A stretch of 64,000 bases of DNA, taken from NCBI GenBank assembly GCA_047967505.1, contig CM106541.1. One strand, 5' to 3'. The notes under the pieces were generated by a model. The model made no database searches, was not told the origin of the DNA, and saw only the letters and a list, made by a program, of their open reading frames with translations. Positions 58,501 to 64,000 of the stretch are shown here, piece after piece; within the stretch, counting starts at the first letter, position 1, and each line of letters opens with the position of its first letter. This DNA comes from Dipteris shenzhenensis (lineage: Eukaryota; Polypodiophyta; Polypodiopsida; Gleicheniales). The translations under genes and the position numbers were made by a program.

Positions 58501-61500
58501 GCCCAAACTCAAGAACACCTGCGGCTGACGGAACAATTGACGGAGAAGGCTACAACTGCGACCGCCAGGGTGCAGTTGTTGGAAGCAGAAGTGATGGCGT
58601 ACCGGCAACCCTCTAGCTCTACACGCATGCTGGACGAGGCACTTTTGTTGGATTTATCGGAAGCCTTCGTCGCAGAGATGCAGGGTATTTTTCTTGATCA
58701 TCAACATCAATTGCGAGTAGAGCTGGAGCGGGCTTGCAGGCCTCTCGACCGACGGTTGGCCCGGAGGGATGAGGATGATCCGGCAGGAGGGGGCGCAGGA
58801 ACAGCATTTTTACCACCAGCACCGGTGACGGAAACTGCGGCACAACCGGAGGGTGGAAGTTCTACATCGGCAAATACTCTCGGGAAGCAGACAGCGGCGG
58901 GACCGGTGGATTCTGCCGAAGGCTATGTCAAACGGATCGCCGAGCTGGAAGAAGCCCTCCGACGAGCGAAGGCCAGGGGAAAACGACCCGCGATCGCACT
59001 GACGCCTCGACCCCAAGCAGACGCAGCGGCCGCTTTTGTGGCAGCTTTTCCGGCGCCAGCGGACGGGGAATCCTTGGACGCAAGGCACTTTTTGCAGCTG
59101 AAAGAACACGTCGCGGTGGTGCAACAGCAGTGTGACGATGCAAGATCTCAGCTGTTGGCACTCAAGCTCGCCCGGAAAGAAGAGCACCAGCAACATGAAG
59201 TTGAGGTGAAGAGCCTCATGGCCGATTTGCTGCAGCTCCGAGCTACTACGCCAGACCACTCAACAGGTGCCCAAACCAAGGAATTGGGGCGGGTAATGAA
59301 ACGACTGGATAGTGTGGCGAAGAAAGCAGATCGCACTATGCGGGTAACCGATCTCGAACTCGCTTTATCTGAGAAGACCCGACTGCATGAAGAGGAGCTA
59401 CAACAGCTGCGGAGAACGAGTCATGTTGAGAGAGCAGCTATGTTGGTCGACCTGCGGACAGCATGCCGCTATATTCATCGGATGGCGGCAGTAGCTCAGC
59501 AGGCGGGGGCGGCGGCACCACCTTTCTATGGACAGCTCCAAATTTTTGTGGATGCCCATGCTCTCAACCCGCAGCAGCTACCTTTACTTCGACCGGCGCA
59601 AGCGGCTCCGGCAGTACCAGTACCGGCGCCGGCGGCTCCAGCAGTTCCAGCAGTTCCGGTGGCAGCGGCAGCAGCGGCGGCGGCGGACGATGACGGTGGC
59701 GACGTCGAGGATGAACCGTAGCGGAGAACCGGTGGGTTCGGATGCGGATCCGGAATCCGATTCCCCGGGAGTGCCAAGTGTTAGGGGCAAAAGCAGCAAC
59801 AGTAAAGAGGAGCTAGGGGGGGAGTCCTTAGATCATTAGTCCTTAGATTATTATTAATACGTTGTATCTAGTTTATTAATGAGATATGAAAAGACGGAAG
59901 TTCTAGGGGTAGGCGGAGAACTGAATAGGCACGGCAACCGTGAAGGAGTTATGTGTGCCGGTTAGATAAGAGAGAAGAGAGCGATCATTCAGGGGGATCA
60001 ATTGAGGCTCATTGATGAGGATCGGAGCAAGGATCAGTGCTATGTATCAGAGAGTACAGTGTTGTATTGCTCGGAGAAATGTAATACAGAGATTCTATTG
60101 CATCTACCTTATTGTTTTATCATGAATGATTCCGTCGATCACTGTTCTACTCTATGTATTTTCATACGCAGTTCTGAAGTACGATTACGCATGTAAATCT
60201 GTCGCAGTAGTGCGTTTCGAGTTAGTCTTCAGAGTAGAGAGGGCTAACAATAGGAAGGGGGCTAGCCTTGAGCATAGTGCCTGGAGAGACAAAAGCCACC
60301 TGGAAAAAACCACGTCCCAACAACTGAACACCTAAGAGGTAAGGACCAAGGTCTGAAGGTATGGCGGCAGGAATCCAATCCTTTACTTATAACCTGGAAG
60401 GATGGGATCCATAAATGCATGCGAAAAGAGTAGCGGAGCTGTCAAAATCCACGTACTCGTCTTTAGAAAAAAAAATTTTCTTGCAGCTGGTTGAAGTGGG
60501 AGAGGATTGACTGAATGGATAGATGCCATTCCTCAATCGAGGGTGGAAGGCCGATAAGGATCCCCTATTGGGATCAAGTGGGGACTCACCCTCTGTCTCC
60601 AATAAAGAAAGGGAAGGGCAAGGGAGAGGCAGAGAGAGGATAAGAAGGGAGTGGGAGAGGCACGGAGAGGCACAGAGAGGATAAGATGGGAGGGGGAGAG
60701 GCAAGGAGAGGCGGAGAGGGTTGAGGGATAGGGAGGGAGAGGAAGAGAGAGGGCACGGGGAGGGCAGAGACGGCTGAGGGAGAGGGAGGGAGAGGAAGAG
60801 AGAGGGCGCGGGGAGGGCTGAGAGGGGGGCGGAAGGAAAGGGGGAAGCGGGGGAAGGCTAGGGGGGCTGAGAGGGGAGTGATTGAGCAGGGAGGGGAGGT
60901 GGGGGGGGACGAGAGCAGGCAGGCGGGGCTGAGAGGGATGCGAGGGGCTCGGAAGGGAGGCAGGGGGCTGAGAGCAGGCACAGGGGCTGACAGGGGATTG
61001 AGGGGGTAGGGAGAGAGGGGGGCAGGCAGGGGGACTGAAAGGGGAGGCGGGGGGATGAGAGCAGGCAGGCGGGGCTGAGAGGGATGTAAGGGGATTGGCT
61101 GGGAAGGGATGTGGGGGGGCTGAGAGCAGGTGCAGAGGCTGACAGGGGATTGAGGGGGTAGGGAGAGAGGGGGGGGATGAGAGCAGGCAGGGGGGCTGAG
61201 AGGGAGGCGGGGGGCTGGGAAGGGAGGTGGGAGGCCTGAGAGGGGTGCGAGGGGGACTGGTAAGGGAGGAAGGGGGGGTTGAGAGCAGGTGAGGGAGCTG
61301 AAAGGGGTGCGAGGGGGTTGGGAAGCGAGGCAGAGGGGCTAAGAGGGGGGCTGGGAAGGGAGGCGGGTGGACTGCAAGCAAAGAGGGGAGGCGAGGGGGG
61401 CCGAGAGGCAAGGCGGGCTGGCTAAGGGAGGGGTAGGGAGGGCTGAGAGGCAGGGAGGGGCTGAGAGAGGGGGCAGCAGGGAGGACAAGACAGGGAGGAG

Positions 61501-63057
61501 AATATCTCCCCATTTTAAAGTTTGCTTACGATAATACAGTACACTCTTCTACAGGAAAAACTCCTTTCCAAATCATCTATGGTAGATCCTACGCAACCTG
61601 ACTGAATGTTTTCTGCCTTCGATGGGGCACTTACATAGGCGTAATGGCCCCTTAAAATGGTCAACCCAGTTAGGGTTTTGGCCAACTGAGTTGGCTGGCT
61701 GGCAGTCTATAGACCGGCTGACAGCCCTAGGTTGGGACCTAGGGTAACCCCCCATCCATTCTCCATTCTGATAGGGATTTGCCCCAACTCTCATTTGATG
61801 AGAATGGACCTGTCCAAATCTGCTCCCTATAGAAGACTTGAGGACCTAACTGTATGAGCCAGGCAATAGGTTCCCAAGTGTATGTCAGAAGTACCTCTCC
61901 ACGACTCAATTGACGACAACAATGACACTGTCTGAATCTACTCCCTCATAGGAGACCTGATTTACACTTGTTAACTTCTTCAATGTCAGGATTATGTTGA
62001 ATTATAGATGGACCCGGATAGGATAGAACTGGCCTTGAAAGCAACTCTAGCTCTGTCGCATAGACTACTTATAACACAAAACTTATGCAACGAGTGCACA
62101 TGATGGAAGTGATGAGATTTCTGTTCAAATCCAAACCTTGCCTATAGGGAAACAAAAGTTGCCTTGGTAATCCTTTTGAATGGAATCCCTAAAGTACTAC
62201 AGCAGGAAATTTCATCATTGTCTGTTGAATATCAATAATACTTTGAAATAGACATAACAGCATGAATGGAAACCAAAGGTTACAAAGAATTCCTGAAAAT
62301 TAACTTATTGGATGCATGACTTTTTACGAGTTAAAGTGCCTGTCATATAAGAGCATGAATGGTTACGAATATTTCCTGAAAATTAACTTATTGGATGCAT
62401 GACTTTTTACGAGTTAAAGTGCTTGTCATATCGAATAATACTTTGAAATAGACACGAGAGCATGAATGGAAACCAAAGGTTACAAATAATTTTGAAAAAT
62501 AGCTTATTGGATGCATGATTTTGTACGAGTTAAAGTTCCTGTCATATCTGTTAATCAGCACACACTGGAAAAAATATCTCTCCCCATATCTTGTTTTTCC
62601 CAAGCAACTATGTTCCACTTCAAACTCAATGCATAGGAGGATCCCTTCCTGAATCTCGTAAGAACAAGAACCTGTATGGAAAAGTACGAAACATGGGGAA
62701 GGGGTTCCAAAACCAGGGGAATGAGGATGTATTTCATACAGAATGAGAATTATATCTGTATAATCAGACATCAAAGAAGATAAAACATCAATAATTACCT
62801 GCAACTGTGTTTAACAACATATTGTTTGCAGTGTCATACTCGAATGAACCTCCGAATGACAGATTTTCAGAACCAAAGTTTGCAGTGCACTCCAAGGACG
62901 GTGTGGCTTTTAGGCCTTTTACTGTGGCTGTTATAGCAGCGGAATCATGTTGATAAATCAACTCTGCTTTCCCAAGGTTGCCTGCATCAGGTATTGTCGT
63001 TGTCAAGGAAAGCTTCAATCCTGGAACCAGATCTTCATATGTTGTTCCAGCAGTGAT
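46242..63057 (-). CDS. VDAC: VDAC mitochondrial outer-membrane porin, 3' exons, 5' end outside the window
   Basis: Exons 62799-63057 and 46242-46594 join in phase (A-G at GCAG|GG) and give about 203 residues that match the C-terminal three quarters of a plant VDAC, a 19-strand beta-barrel that passes metabolites and ions through the outer mitochondrial membrane. Landmarks in order: LVPGLKLSLTTTIPDAG, GKAELIYQHDSAAI, LGYTAPGISAAVMYSPKGEK, VDSLTTLKGRVNNCGI and SALLQYEPKPLVTVG. The frame ends GFSLSVLSV-stop where typical plant VDACs end GLALALKP. The intron between the exons is 16,204 bp and full of retrotransposons. About 75 N-terminal residues are missing. Confidence 0.93.
46980..47457 (-). 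mobile_element. Inverted fragment of the same Copia family as 1-4249
   Basis: On the minus strand this reads the end of RNase H (IALPREKFEAFRSALNLSPF to stop, 47382-47450), the non-coding tail with polypurine tract GCAGGGGGG, and an LTR starting TGTTAGAATTATTATC at 47351. It matches 3760-4100 closely but with indels. The copy is cut off upstream near 47457 and its left LTR end is unclear. It lies in the VDAC intron, sense to the gene, some 400 bp from the last exon. Confidence 0.85.
47640..48345 (+). mobile_element. Family B related fragment, plus strand
   Basis: At 47650-47780 it shares GTACTCTGCC.TGGGT.GTCCC and TTGAGTCAATAAAGGTTC with the internal end of family B copy 2. Then comes a polypurine-like CACGGGGGGA and an LTR start TGTTAGAACATG at 48096, with CACTATGGGACTTATCCCAT as in family B LTRs. 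It is more divergent than the other copies and cut at about 48345 by the junction with the gypsy gag fragment. Confidence 0.65.
48340..48987 (-). pseudogene. Ty3/gypsy-type Gag fragment of an older element
   Basis: Starts at an ATG (MSDSVDPGLAMGDQDM) and holds the retrotransposon Gag core: TKHVVDTWLHKWQVHFQFHP, AGYMSRKALLWWKELRPKP, WIEFEEVFRKELL and YLQRFRDLQ. The frame is cut at VTPC-stop where the family B fragment begins. Its leader and primer site lie to the right. This is the host element into which the intact gypsy element inserted. Confidence 0.85.
49798..49810 (-). other. Primer-binding site of the older gypsy element
   Basis: TTGGTATCAGAGCCAAC on the minus strand, next to LTR sequence that begins (plus strand) TGACATGACC at 49812. 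The leader between it and the gag ATG (48988-49797) has no other recognised feature. Confidence 0.7.
49812..50551 (-). repeat. LTR of the older gypsy element, inner part
   Basis: From the TG next to the primer site to the insertion point of the intact element. The LTR resumes at 60250 with the duplicated ATAGG and runs an unknown distance (CCTTGAGCATAGTGCCTGGA and onward). Its outer end was not found before the purine-rich array at 60.6 kb. Confidence 0.6.
50547..50551 (+). other. Target-site duplication, left
   Basis: ATAGG directly before TGTTAGGGGC. The same five bases follow the right LTR at 60250-60254, confirming both element ends. Confidence 0.95.
50552..51022 (+). repeat. 5' LTR
   Basis: 471 bp with 6-bp terminal inverted repeats TGTTAG..CTAACA. 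It reads GGGGCAGGCGG where the 3' LTR has GGGGTAGGCGG. No clear TATAAA was found, though the AT-rich TTATTATTAATACG lies near its middle third. Confidence 0.97.
51026..51037 (+). other. Candidate primer-binding site
   Basis: TGGCGACCACGG starts three bases after the LTR. TGG at this spot would pair with a tRNA CCA end. The sequence is not the common initiator-Met site, and I cannot name the tRNA. Confidence 0.6.
51130..59721 (+). CDS. Gag-Pol polyprotein of the gypsy element with a long C-terminal extension
   Basis: ATG at 51130 is preceded by an in-frame TAG at 51124. Residues about 1-155 are Ser/Pro/Gly-rich with a poly-Gly run. The Gag core begins near 160 (KYPKFSGRDKEDADAHIL). Zinc knuckles lie at Cys405 (CNRCRNAGHLAEEC), Cys425 (CAICQTATHTTEIC) and Cys493 (CFYCNQPGHRKVDC). 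Protease Asp is at 767 in LLDGGSGVNIL, so DGG replaces the usual DSG/DTG. RT has FLDD at 1204-1207. RNase H Asp is at 1351 (FVDASD). The integrase zinc region starts at His1563, with catalytic Asp1633, Asp1695 and Glu1731 (D,D35E), then a GPY module (LRWGGPYWV). Residues 1914-2863 are the extension: a compact region around 2034-2260, Pro/Val repeats near 2275-2315, coiled coils at about 2393-2492, 2599-2619 and 2649-2775, and an Ala/Asp-rich tail. Gag and Pol share one frame without a frameshift or stop between them. Confidence 0.96.
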   Translation: MNDAGSEPGGTSRSPERPREPATPVSARTTREERHDRYVAQRDLLFGFFTDSESSSRSDTPPLIPGEEGPVVSGVQEEGESSGRSSPFDLTGTPPEDEASPLRNSPPPSPRRREGGVPAGSGAPGPSPDPGRGGGGGGGGGGGGVPAVSSAAIPPLVSRMTMKYPKFSGRDKEDADAHILSFEMAWMVNTAPPVQATDLMKMATFIPTLQKQAAVWIAQYGATHFATFDLLRDAFLLRFREDKTRVHVLAKLGKLEQKNQEVEAYAARFRSLIRRLDAATTPAVPIQNAYFMEGLNKGLKRSLASLDLEALSLEEVVQAAVRAEQVLFTSKGRKGKVKYEEAEGDSDTDTEEESDQSDEEEDKRSMRRKAGKAAGKLFPEGSAAGAKSRDSGIGSSSKVRKDTWCNRCRNAGHLAEECGLNERWCAICQTATHTTEICRYNARIAPTPAVAAVVAAPAAAPAAVPAAPAKRPWRPRTAGTGADEPAGERTFLCFYCNQPGHRKVDCELFKRHKAEREATRGSGEGKSAPAVNAVLIIECDDDSPQQESKEPSPQSEEVPEVPAGVPVEDNVGGRASGDVLVVTRSQEKVRDYKAPQEKGRPPALDWQAQQKVRSTVGEWVQKTPTVLPRPSVEKAVSVTENGATVARRLQGDQPEATCLPTSQKDSLMTGKEGVEPYDLWQDLRKQQIHMTMEQLLALVPNFRNSLIKQLTEPVRAMESEMEAVTMEVSPDGSAKPEAEEQPPVFDEAVPVISVTLENSRVGGVLLDGGSGVNILSEQMLVPLGITKWESAPFAVRMADQRRVQPLGLLRGLKMEVCGVKFEIAAVILRMEDISGSYPLLLGRPWLRQARVKQDWQSDRITIRKGKKKLKLSVHTKQGLRTPFRPTMAEGIHMMDGMGVEEEDDYFSRNTELVSLFEVDVVAVLKQYQHQLPSATQESSSSTEEPVEGSLPEGTGDMPDEAGVAEAERVFEQELRRSRRVKEDELLDLNLGTEGEPKNVRVSAKLDKGFRGKLETLLKSFKDVFAWDYTDLLGIDPKFYQHRINLQKDAIPVRQQRYRMNPNYAQRVKEELDRLLKVGFICPVDRATWLSPIVIVPKKNLKLRVCVDYRKLNAATITDPFPLPFNDTMLDTVAGHEMYSFLDGFSGYNQVQMAPEDREKTAFITEWGAFVFLVMAFGLKNAPATFQRMVQEIFHDYLLIFMQVFLDDFSVFGSREQHLEHLKKCLTRCREARLCLNPMKCAFAVGSGMLLGCIVSAEGIAVDPAKVEAIRQAKVPGNGKQLGRFLGQVKWHSRMLRYLADVATPLYDQLNKVPVVWSPACDLAFRRLKLMLATAPVVQPPDWTKMFHVFVDASDVAIGSVLMQEATSKWFRPVYYASRRLSKAERNYSTTEREALGMIYSVTKFRHYLLGNRFTFHVDHSALLYLVHKPELTGKLARWMLLLQEFDFTVVHRPGSTHAVADYLSRLESGEDPMGVEDDFPDAQLFELEAVVPVAPKTWYDDMFHFVDTGQMRDGMSRDQRKRLALKSRDFRIIADQLYKQGLDGVLRRCVYPHEQEVILEEAHQGISGGHFAGEVTGRKVLQGGLWWPTLMGDAHRFVKRCDVCQRLGQPSGRDRMPHNPILALEPFMKWGLDFVGPFSPPARRTGNRYILVATDYCTKWVEARALKDNSAKAVARFLYEAIMTRYGCPVELVTDQGGHFLNAVLRELVTRHLIIHKKSTVYYPQANGQAESLNKVLLVILKKLVNENRTDWDEKLYSALWAFRTSYKVATGFTPFKLVYGVEAVVPMEFLVPSLRIAAAEKLGWDESVDRRIEQLDRLGEERFYSAYLAQVVQDRRKVWVDRHSKKKTFKRRDAVILFNTRMGPHPGKLKLRWGGPYWVVERYGDGTFRLGTLQGELLQKPVNGFRLRPYTGPMPPYPFPEKPPVKIISNAFVAISVEKPMMGAISTHVWSHSLYSEKRWEQSLVLRSADAAMQSTESSKWGFYQNDGTLDRCMQTRSSPRHPKGNLEAKRGLFPILCFPELFSLASQLFAAMVVFHLINPLPVGDEAVQSWLTRARLVEFAGLPWATTPVHPLAQDILAQLARGRKVVVYGKTFTLCKELVAARLHLPVDGPCKVTKLTSSAMEAALGAGCKGEYNMKKLDASKKICYKFIAEALWQKVKAELLGQTQFTYFQRAEQGKPVPWAKLLADRILEVAKKLLKPTATSRMGQVLFFLFGPDAEPVIPGSYVEVEESTDEGSDKESKEVEPARSTTEGVLTLMPRNQVTPVVPAVEVPAVVPAVVVPADVPQGSQRSRPAVPAEVPQGSQRSRPAVSATSSRMASLLKRKLALAPEGGMLKKTRPEAEALQGESSVHTREDSSGRQVCPEETRVVPRGSGELQLSPPVETYDLVTARRLAERLLQCFQKGQLEENEARLRQENARLLERNQQLQEQLVRLQQVDARRQQAMEEARTAIVAQTQEHLRLTEQLTEKATTATARVQLLEAEVMAYRQPSSSTRMLDEALLLDLSEAFVAEMQGIFLDHQHQLRVELERACRPLDRRLARRDEDDPAGGGAGTAFLPPAPVTETAAQPEGGSSTSANTLGKQTAAGPVDSAEGYVKRIAELEEALRRAKARGKRPAIALTPRPQADAAAAFVAAFPAPADGESLDARHFLQLKEHVAVVQQQCDDARSQLLALKLARKEEHQQHEVEVKSLMADLLQLRATTPDHSTGAQTKELGRVMKRLDSVAKKADRTMRVTDLELALSEKTRLHEEELQQLRRTSHVERAAMLVDLRTACRYIHRMAAVAQQAGAAAPPFYGQLQIFVDAHALNPQQLPLLRPAQAAPAVPVPAPAAPAVPAVPVAAAAAAAADDDGGDVEDEP
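57172..57193 (+). promoter_or_regulatory. Possible 3' splice site before the extension
   Basis: A pyrimidine-rich run ending TTTGTTTTCCAG lies in a comparatively AT-rich linker just before Met2034 (57229). It is strong by eye, and some plant gypsy elements splice their genomic RNA. A donor such as CCG|GTAAAT near 56835 is available. Purely a prediction. Confidence 0.3.
59779..60249 (+). repeat. 3' LTR
   Basis: 471 bp, same ends and sequence as 50552-51022 except one C/T difference. The 57 bp between the ORF stop and this LTR contain no obvious polypurine tract. A purine-rich AAAGAGGAGCTAGGGGGGAG-like run lies inside the LTR at 59804-59823. Confidence 0.97.
60250..60254 (+). other. Target-site duplication, right
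   Basis: ATAGG directly after CTAACA, identical to 50547-50551. The stretch 60255-60600 beyond it continues the older LTR and holds no gene. Confidence 0.95.
60601..61505 (+). repeat. Purine-rich G-tract minisatellite
   Basis: About 900 bp almost free of pyrimidines except regular CTGA and GCAGGCA motifs. Units such as GGGGGCTGAGAGGGA and GGGCTGAGAGCAGGCAGG recur, and a higher-order copy of about 150 bp is seen (AGGGGGTAGGGAGAGAGGGG near 61000 and 61150). A 326-codon open frame on the other strand is a Pro/Ser/Leu artefact of this composition. It lies in the VDAC intron. Confidence 0.93.
61521..61598 (+). pseudogene. Ty3/gypsy integrase fragment
   Basis: Twenty-five codons reading FAYDNTVHSSTGKTPFQIIY then GRSYAT-stop. 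This is the well-known stretch after the integrase Glu (AYN..VHSSTGxTPFxxxYGR). It is too short to assign to a specific element and belongs to neither the intact element nor its Gag-bearing host by any visible link. Confidence 0.8.
62222..62550 (+). repeat. Degenerate tandem repeats, about three units
   Basis: Units share AATAATACTTTGAAATAGAC, GAGCATGAATGG and TTATTGGATGCATGACTTTT with ACGAGTTAAAGTGC. Unit lengths vary from about 80 to 125 bp because parts are missing. They lie 250 bp inside the VDAC intron. The stretch 61599-62221 holds no gene. Confidence 0.85.
62799..63057 (-). CDS. VDAC: VDAC internal exon
   Basis: The acceptor TTGCTTGCCCAG starts the exon in phase 0. It has 86 codons plus one base, with donor GCAG|GTAATT. 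It reads ITAGTTYEDLVPGLKLSLTT, GKAELIYQHDSAAITATVKG, ECTANFGSENLSFGGSFEYD and NMLLNTVAG. This aligns with the plant VDAC segment from about residue 77 to 163. Confidence 0.94.
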
Positions 63058-63741
63058 CTGGGCAAGCAAAAAGTATTGGTGTCAGCACGTTACAAAGGAT
63101 TCTGCTGACAGCAAATATCTACATTAAAGAAATTCTGCATTAATTTTCTGATACCTAGATATTAACATTAAAGTTTGGAATAAATCCAGCAAACAACTTC
63201 ACCCCTCGGAAACAAGAAGCTAATGAGGAATCAATGACCCTTCCCTATCTTGTCTGCTATTCCTTTCCAATACAAGAGCAGCCACATGGAAGTTGCTCAT
63301 GTTTAAGTTTCCCGTCAGGGCATGAAGGCCTCGATAGAGTTTAATCATAATGTTTGATTGAATGAGGTTGATGTGAGTGATTCTGTTTTCCATATGCAAA
63401 TGCAGCAAGTATTTTGAAGGTGAAGAGCATCGTTGTAAGCTGGTTGCCAACACACACTTCATGCAGTTGGTTTTCAATTCAAAATCACTAAATCCCAAGA
63501 TTGAGACACTTTTAAATAGAACAGAGTGCGTGTTAACAAATCAGCCTCTAGTCGCCCTTCAGTGAGAAACTAACAAGAGATCTGCACTCGGAGGCTGGTT
63601 CTGGCCAGTTGATGCAGATTCTATCAAAGGAACAGAATGGCTGGCAAAAGAATACTTATCATGATAACACGCAGCAGATGACTGGCACAAACAGAAAGTA
63701 ACAGTTGTTTACTAAGATCAGAAGAACCTGAATTAACTCAC

Positions 63742-63798
63742 ATTGTCATTGCTGAACTCATTTGCTTGTTTCCAGGCCATTGCCTCCTGCTGGCATTT
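63742..63798 (-). CDS. Candidate small upstream exon of VDAC (uncertain)
   Basis: A 57-bp segment between acceptor CTAATGCAG and donor GTGAGT, open and phase 0 at both ends, so it could be spliced to 62799-63057. Its 19 residues end EFSNDN, where VDACs often read DSNL. The rest (KCQQEAMAWKQAN) does not resemble known VDACs, so it may be chance. The remainder of 63058-64000 shows no other exon. Confidence 0.2.
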
Positions 63799-64000
63799 CT
63801 GCATTAGATGTGTAGGGCAATAGCCCATCCAAACTATGACATTGCCAAGGCTGCTAATGGCTGCTCAATTATACTCTAACCTCATTCCTCACATTGATGC
63901 CCATCGTTGAGGCAGACGACTGCTCCTTAAAGGGAGGCCCAAAGGCTTACTGTTAGATATAGACTGCAAAGGGGGGTGCTGCTGTTCATAGGCTGTAACC

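Larger units (their letters stand above)
50552..60249 (+). mobile_element. Complete Ty3/gypsy LTR retrotransposon with an extended polyprotein
   Basis: A 9,698-bp element with two 471-bp LTRs that differ at one position by eye, perfect 5-bp target-site duplication ATAGG, a primer-binding site and one unbroken 2863-codon ORF. The order protease, RT, RNase H, integrase defines Ty3/gypsy. No chromodomain follows integrase. Instead the ORF continues for about 950 codons. It is inserted in the LTR of an older gypsy relic within the VDAC intron, antisense to VDAC. The intact frame and near-identical LTRs mean it is young and possibly still active. Confidence 0.97.

Noticed and set aside
51354-59799. 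Many minus-strand open frames of 70-210 codons across the gypsy ORF
   Set aside because: They are shadows of a GC-rich coding strand. The plus-strand frame carries all conserved domains.
60533-61513. A 326-codon minus-strand open frame rich in Pro, Ser and Leu
   Set aside because: It is the complement of the G-rich array. A sequence almost free of one base class avoids stop codons by composition, and there is no domain or sensible start context.

Overview
The window comes from the nuclear genome of a land plant. It has GT-AG introns, two recognisable plant genes on the minus strand, and dense Copia, Ty3/gypsy, hAT and LINE debris. Introns of 7 to 16 kb filled with retrotransposons suggest a large genome, such as a gymnosperm or fern. 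That is an inference; the sequence does not settle the lineage.

Gene 1 is a TRICHOME BIREFRINGENCE-LIKE (PMR5/TBL) wall-polysaccharide O-acetyltransferase. I assembled five exons by eye: 24298-24838, 12152-12329, 5092-5232, 4666-4786 and 4260-4394. Reading phase is kept at every junction. The last exon or exons, with the DxxH catalytic motif, lie beyond the left edge. Intron 1 is about 12.0 kb and intron 2 about 6.9 kb. A Copia element fills the visible part of intron 5, and its LTR ends 10 bp inside that intron.

Gene 2 is a mitochondrial outer-membrane porin (VDAC). Exons 62799-63057 and 46242-46594 join in phase across a 16.2 kb intron. Its N-terminal exons lie mostly or wholly beyond the right edge.

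Left to right: Copia gag-pol with three in-frame stops (1-4249); TBL exons 5 to 3; TBL intron 2 with deleted Copia-type elements and LTRs (5.2-12.2 kb); exon 2; TBL intron 1 with tandem repeats, a Copia gag split by a nested element, a solo LTR and a LINE fragment (12.3-24.3 kb); exon 1; an intergenic stretch of about 21 kb with a kinase-like pseudogene, an LTR pair around a gag relic, a hAT relic, a long-TIR foldback element and tandem duplications; then the VDAC 3' exon and its giant intron.

The outstanding object is inside the VDAC intron: a complete, young Ty3/gypsy element at 50552-60249. Its 471-bp LTRs differ at one position by eye, it has a 5-bp target-site duplication ATAGG, and it carries one unbroken 2863-codon ORF. 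The ORF encodes Gag with three zinc knuckles, protease, RT, RNase H and integrase. It then continues for about 950 residues into a coiled-coil-rich extension that I cannot assign to a standard retrotransposon domain. The element sits in the LTR of an older, oppositely oriented Ty3/gypsy relic.
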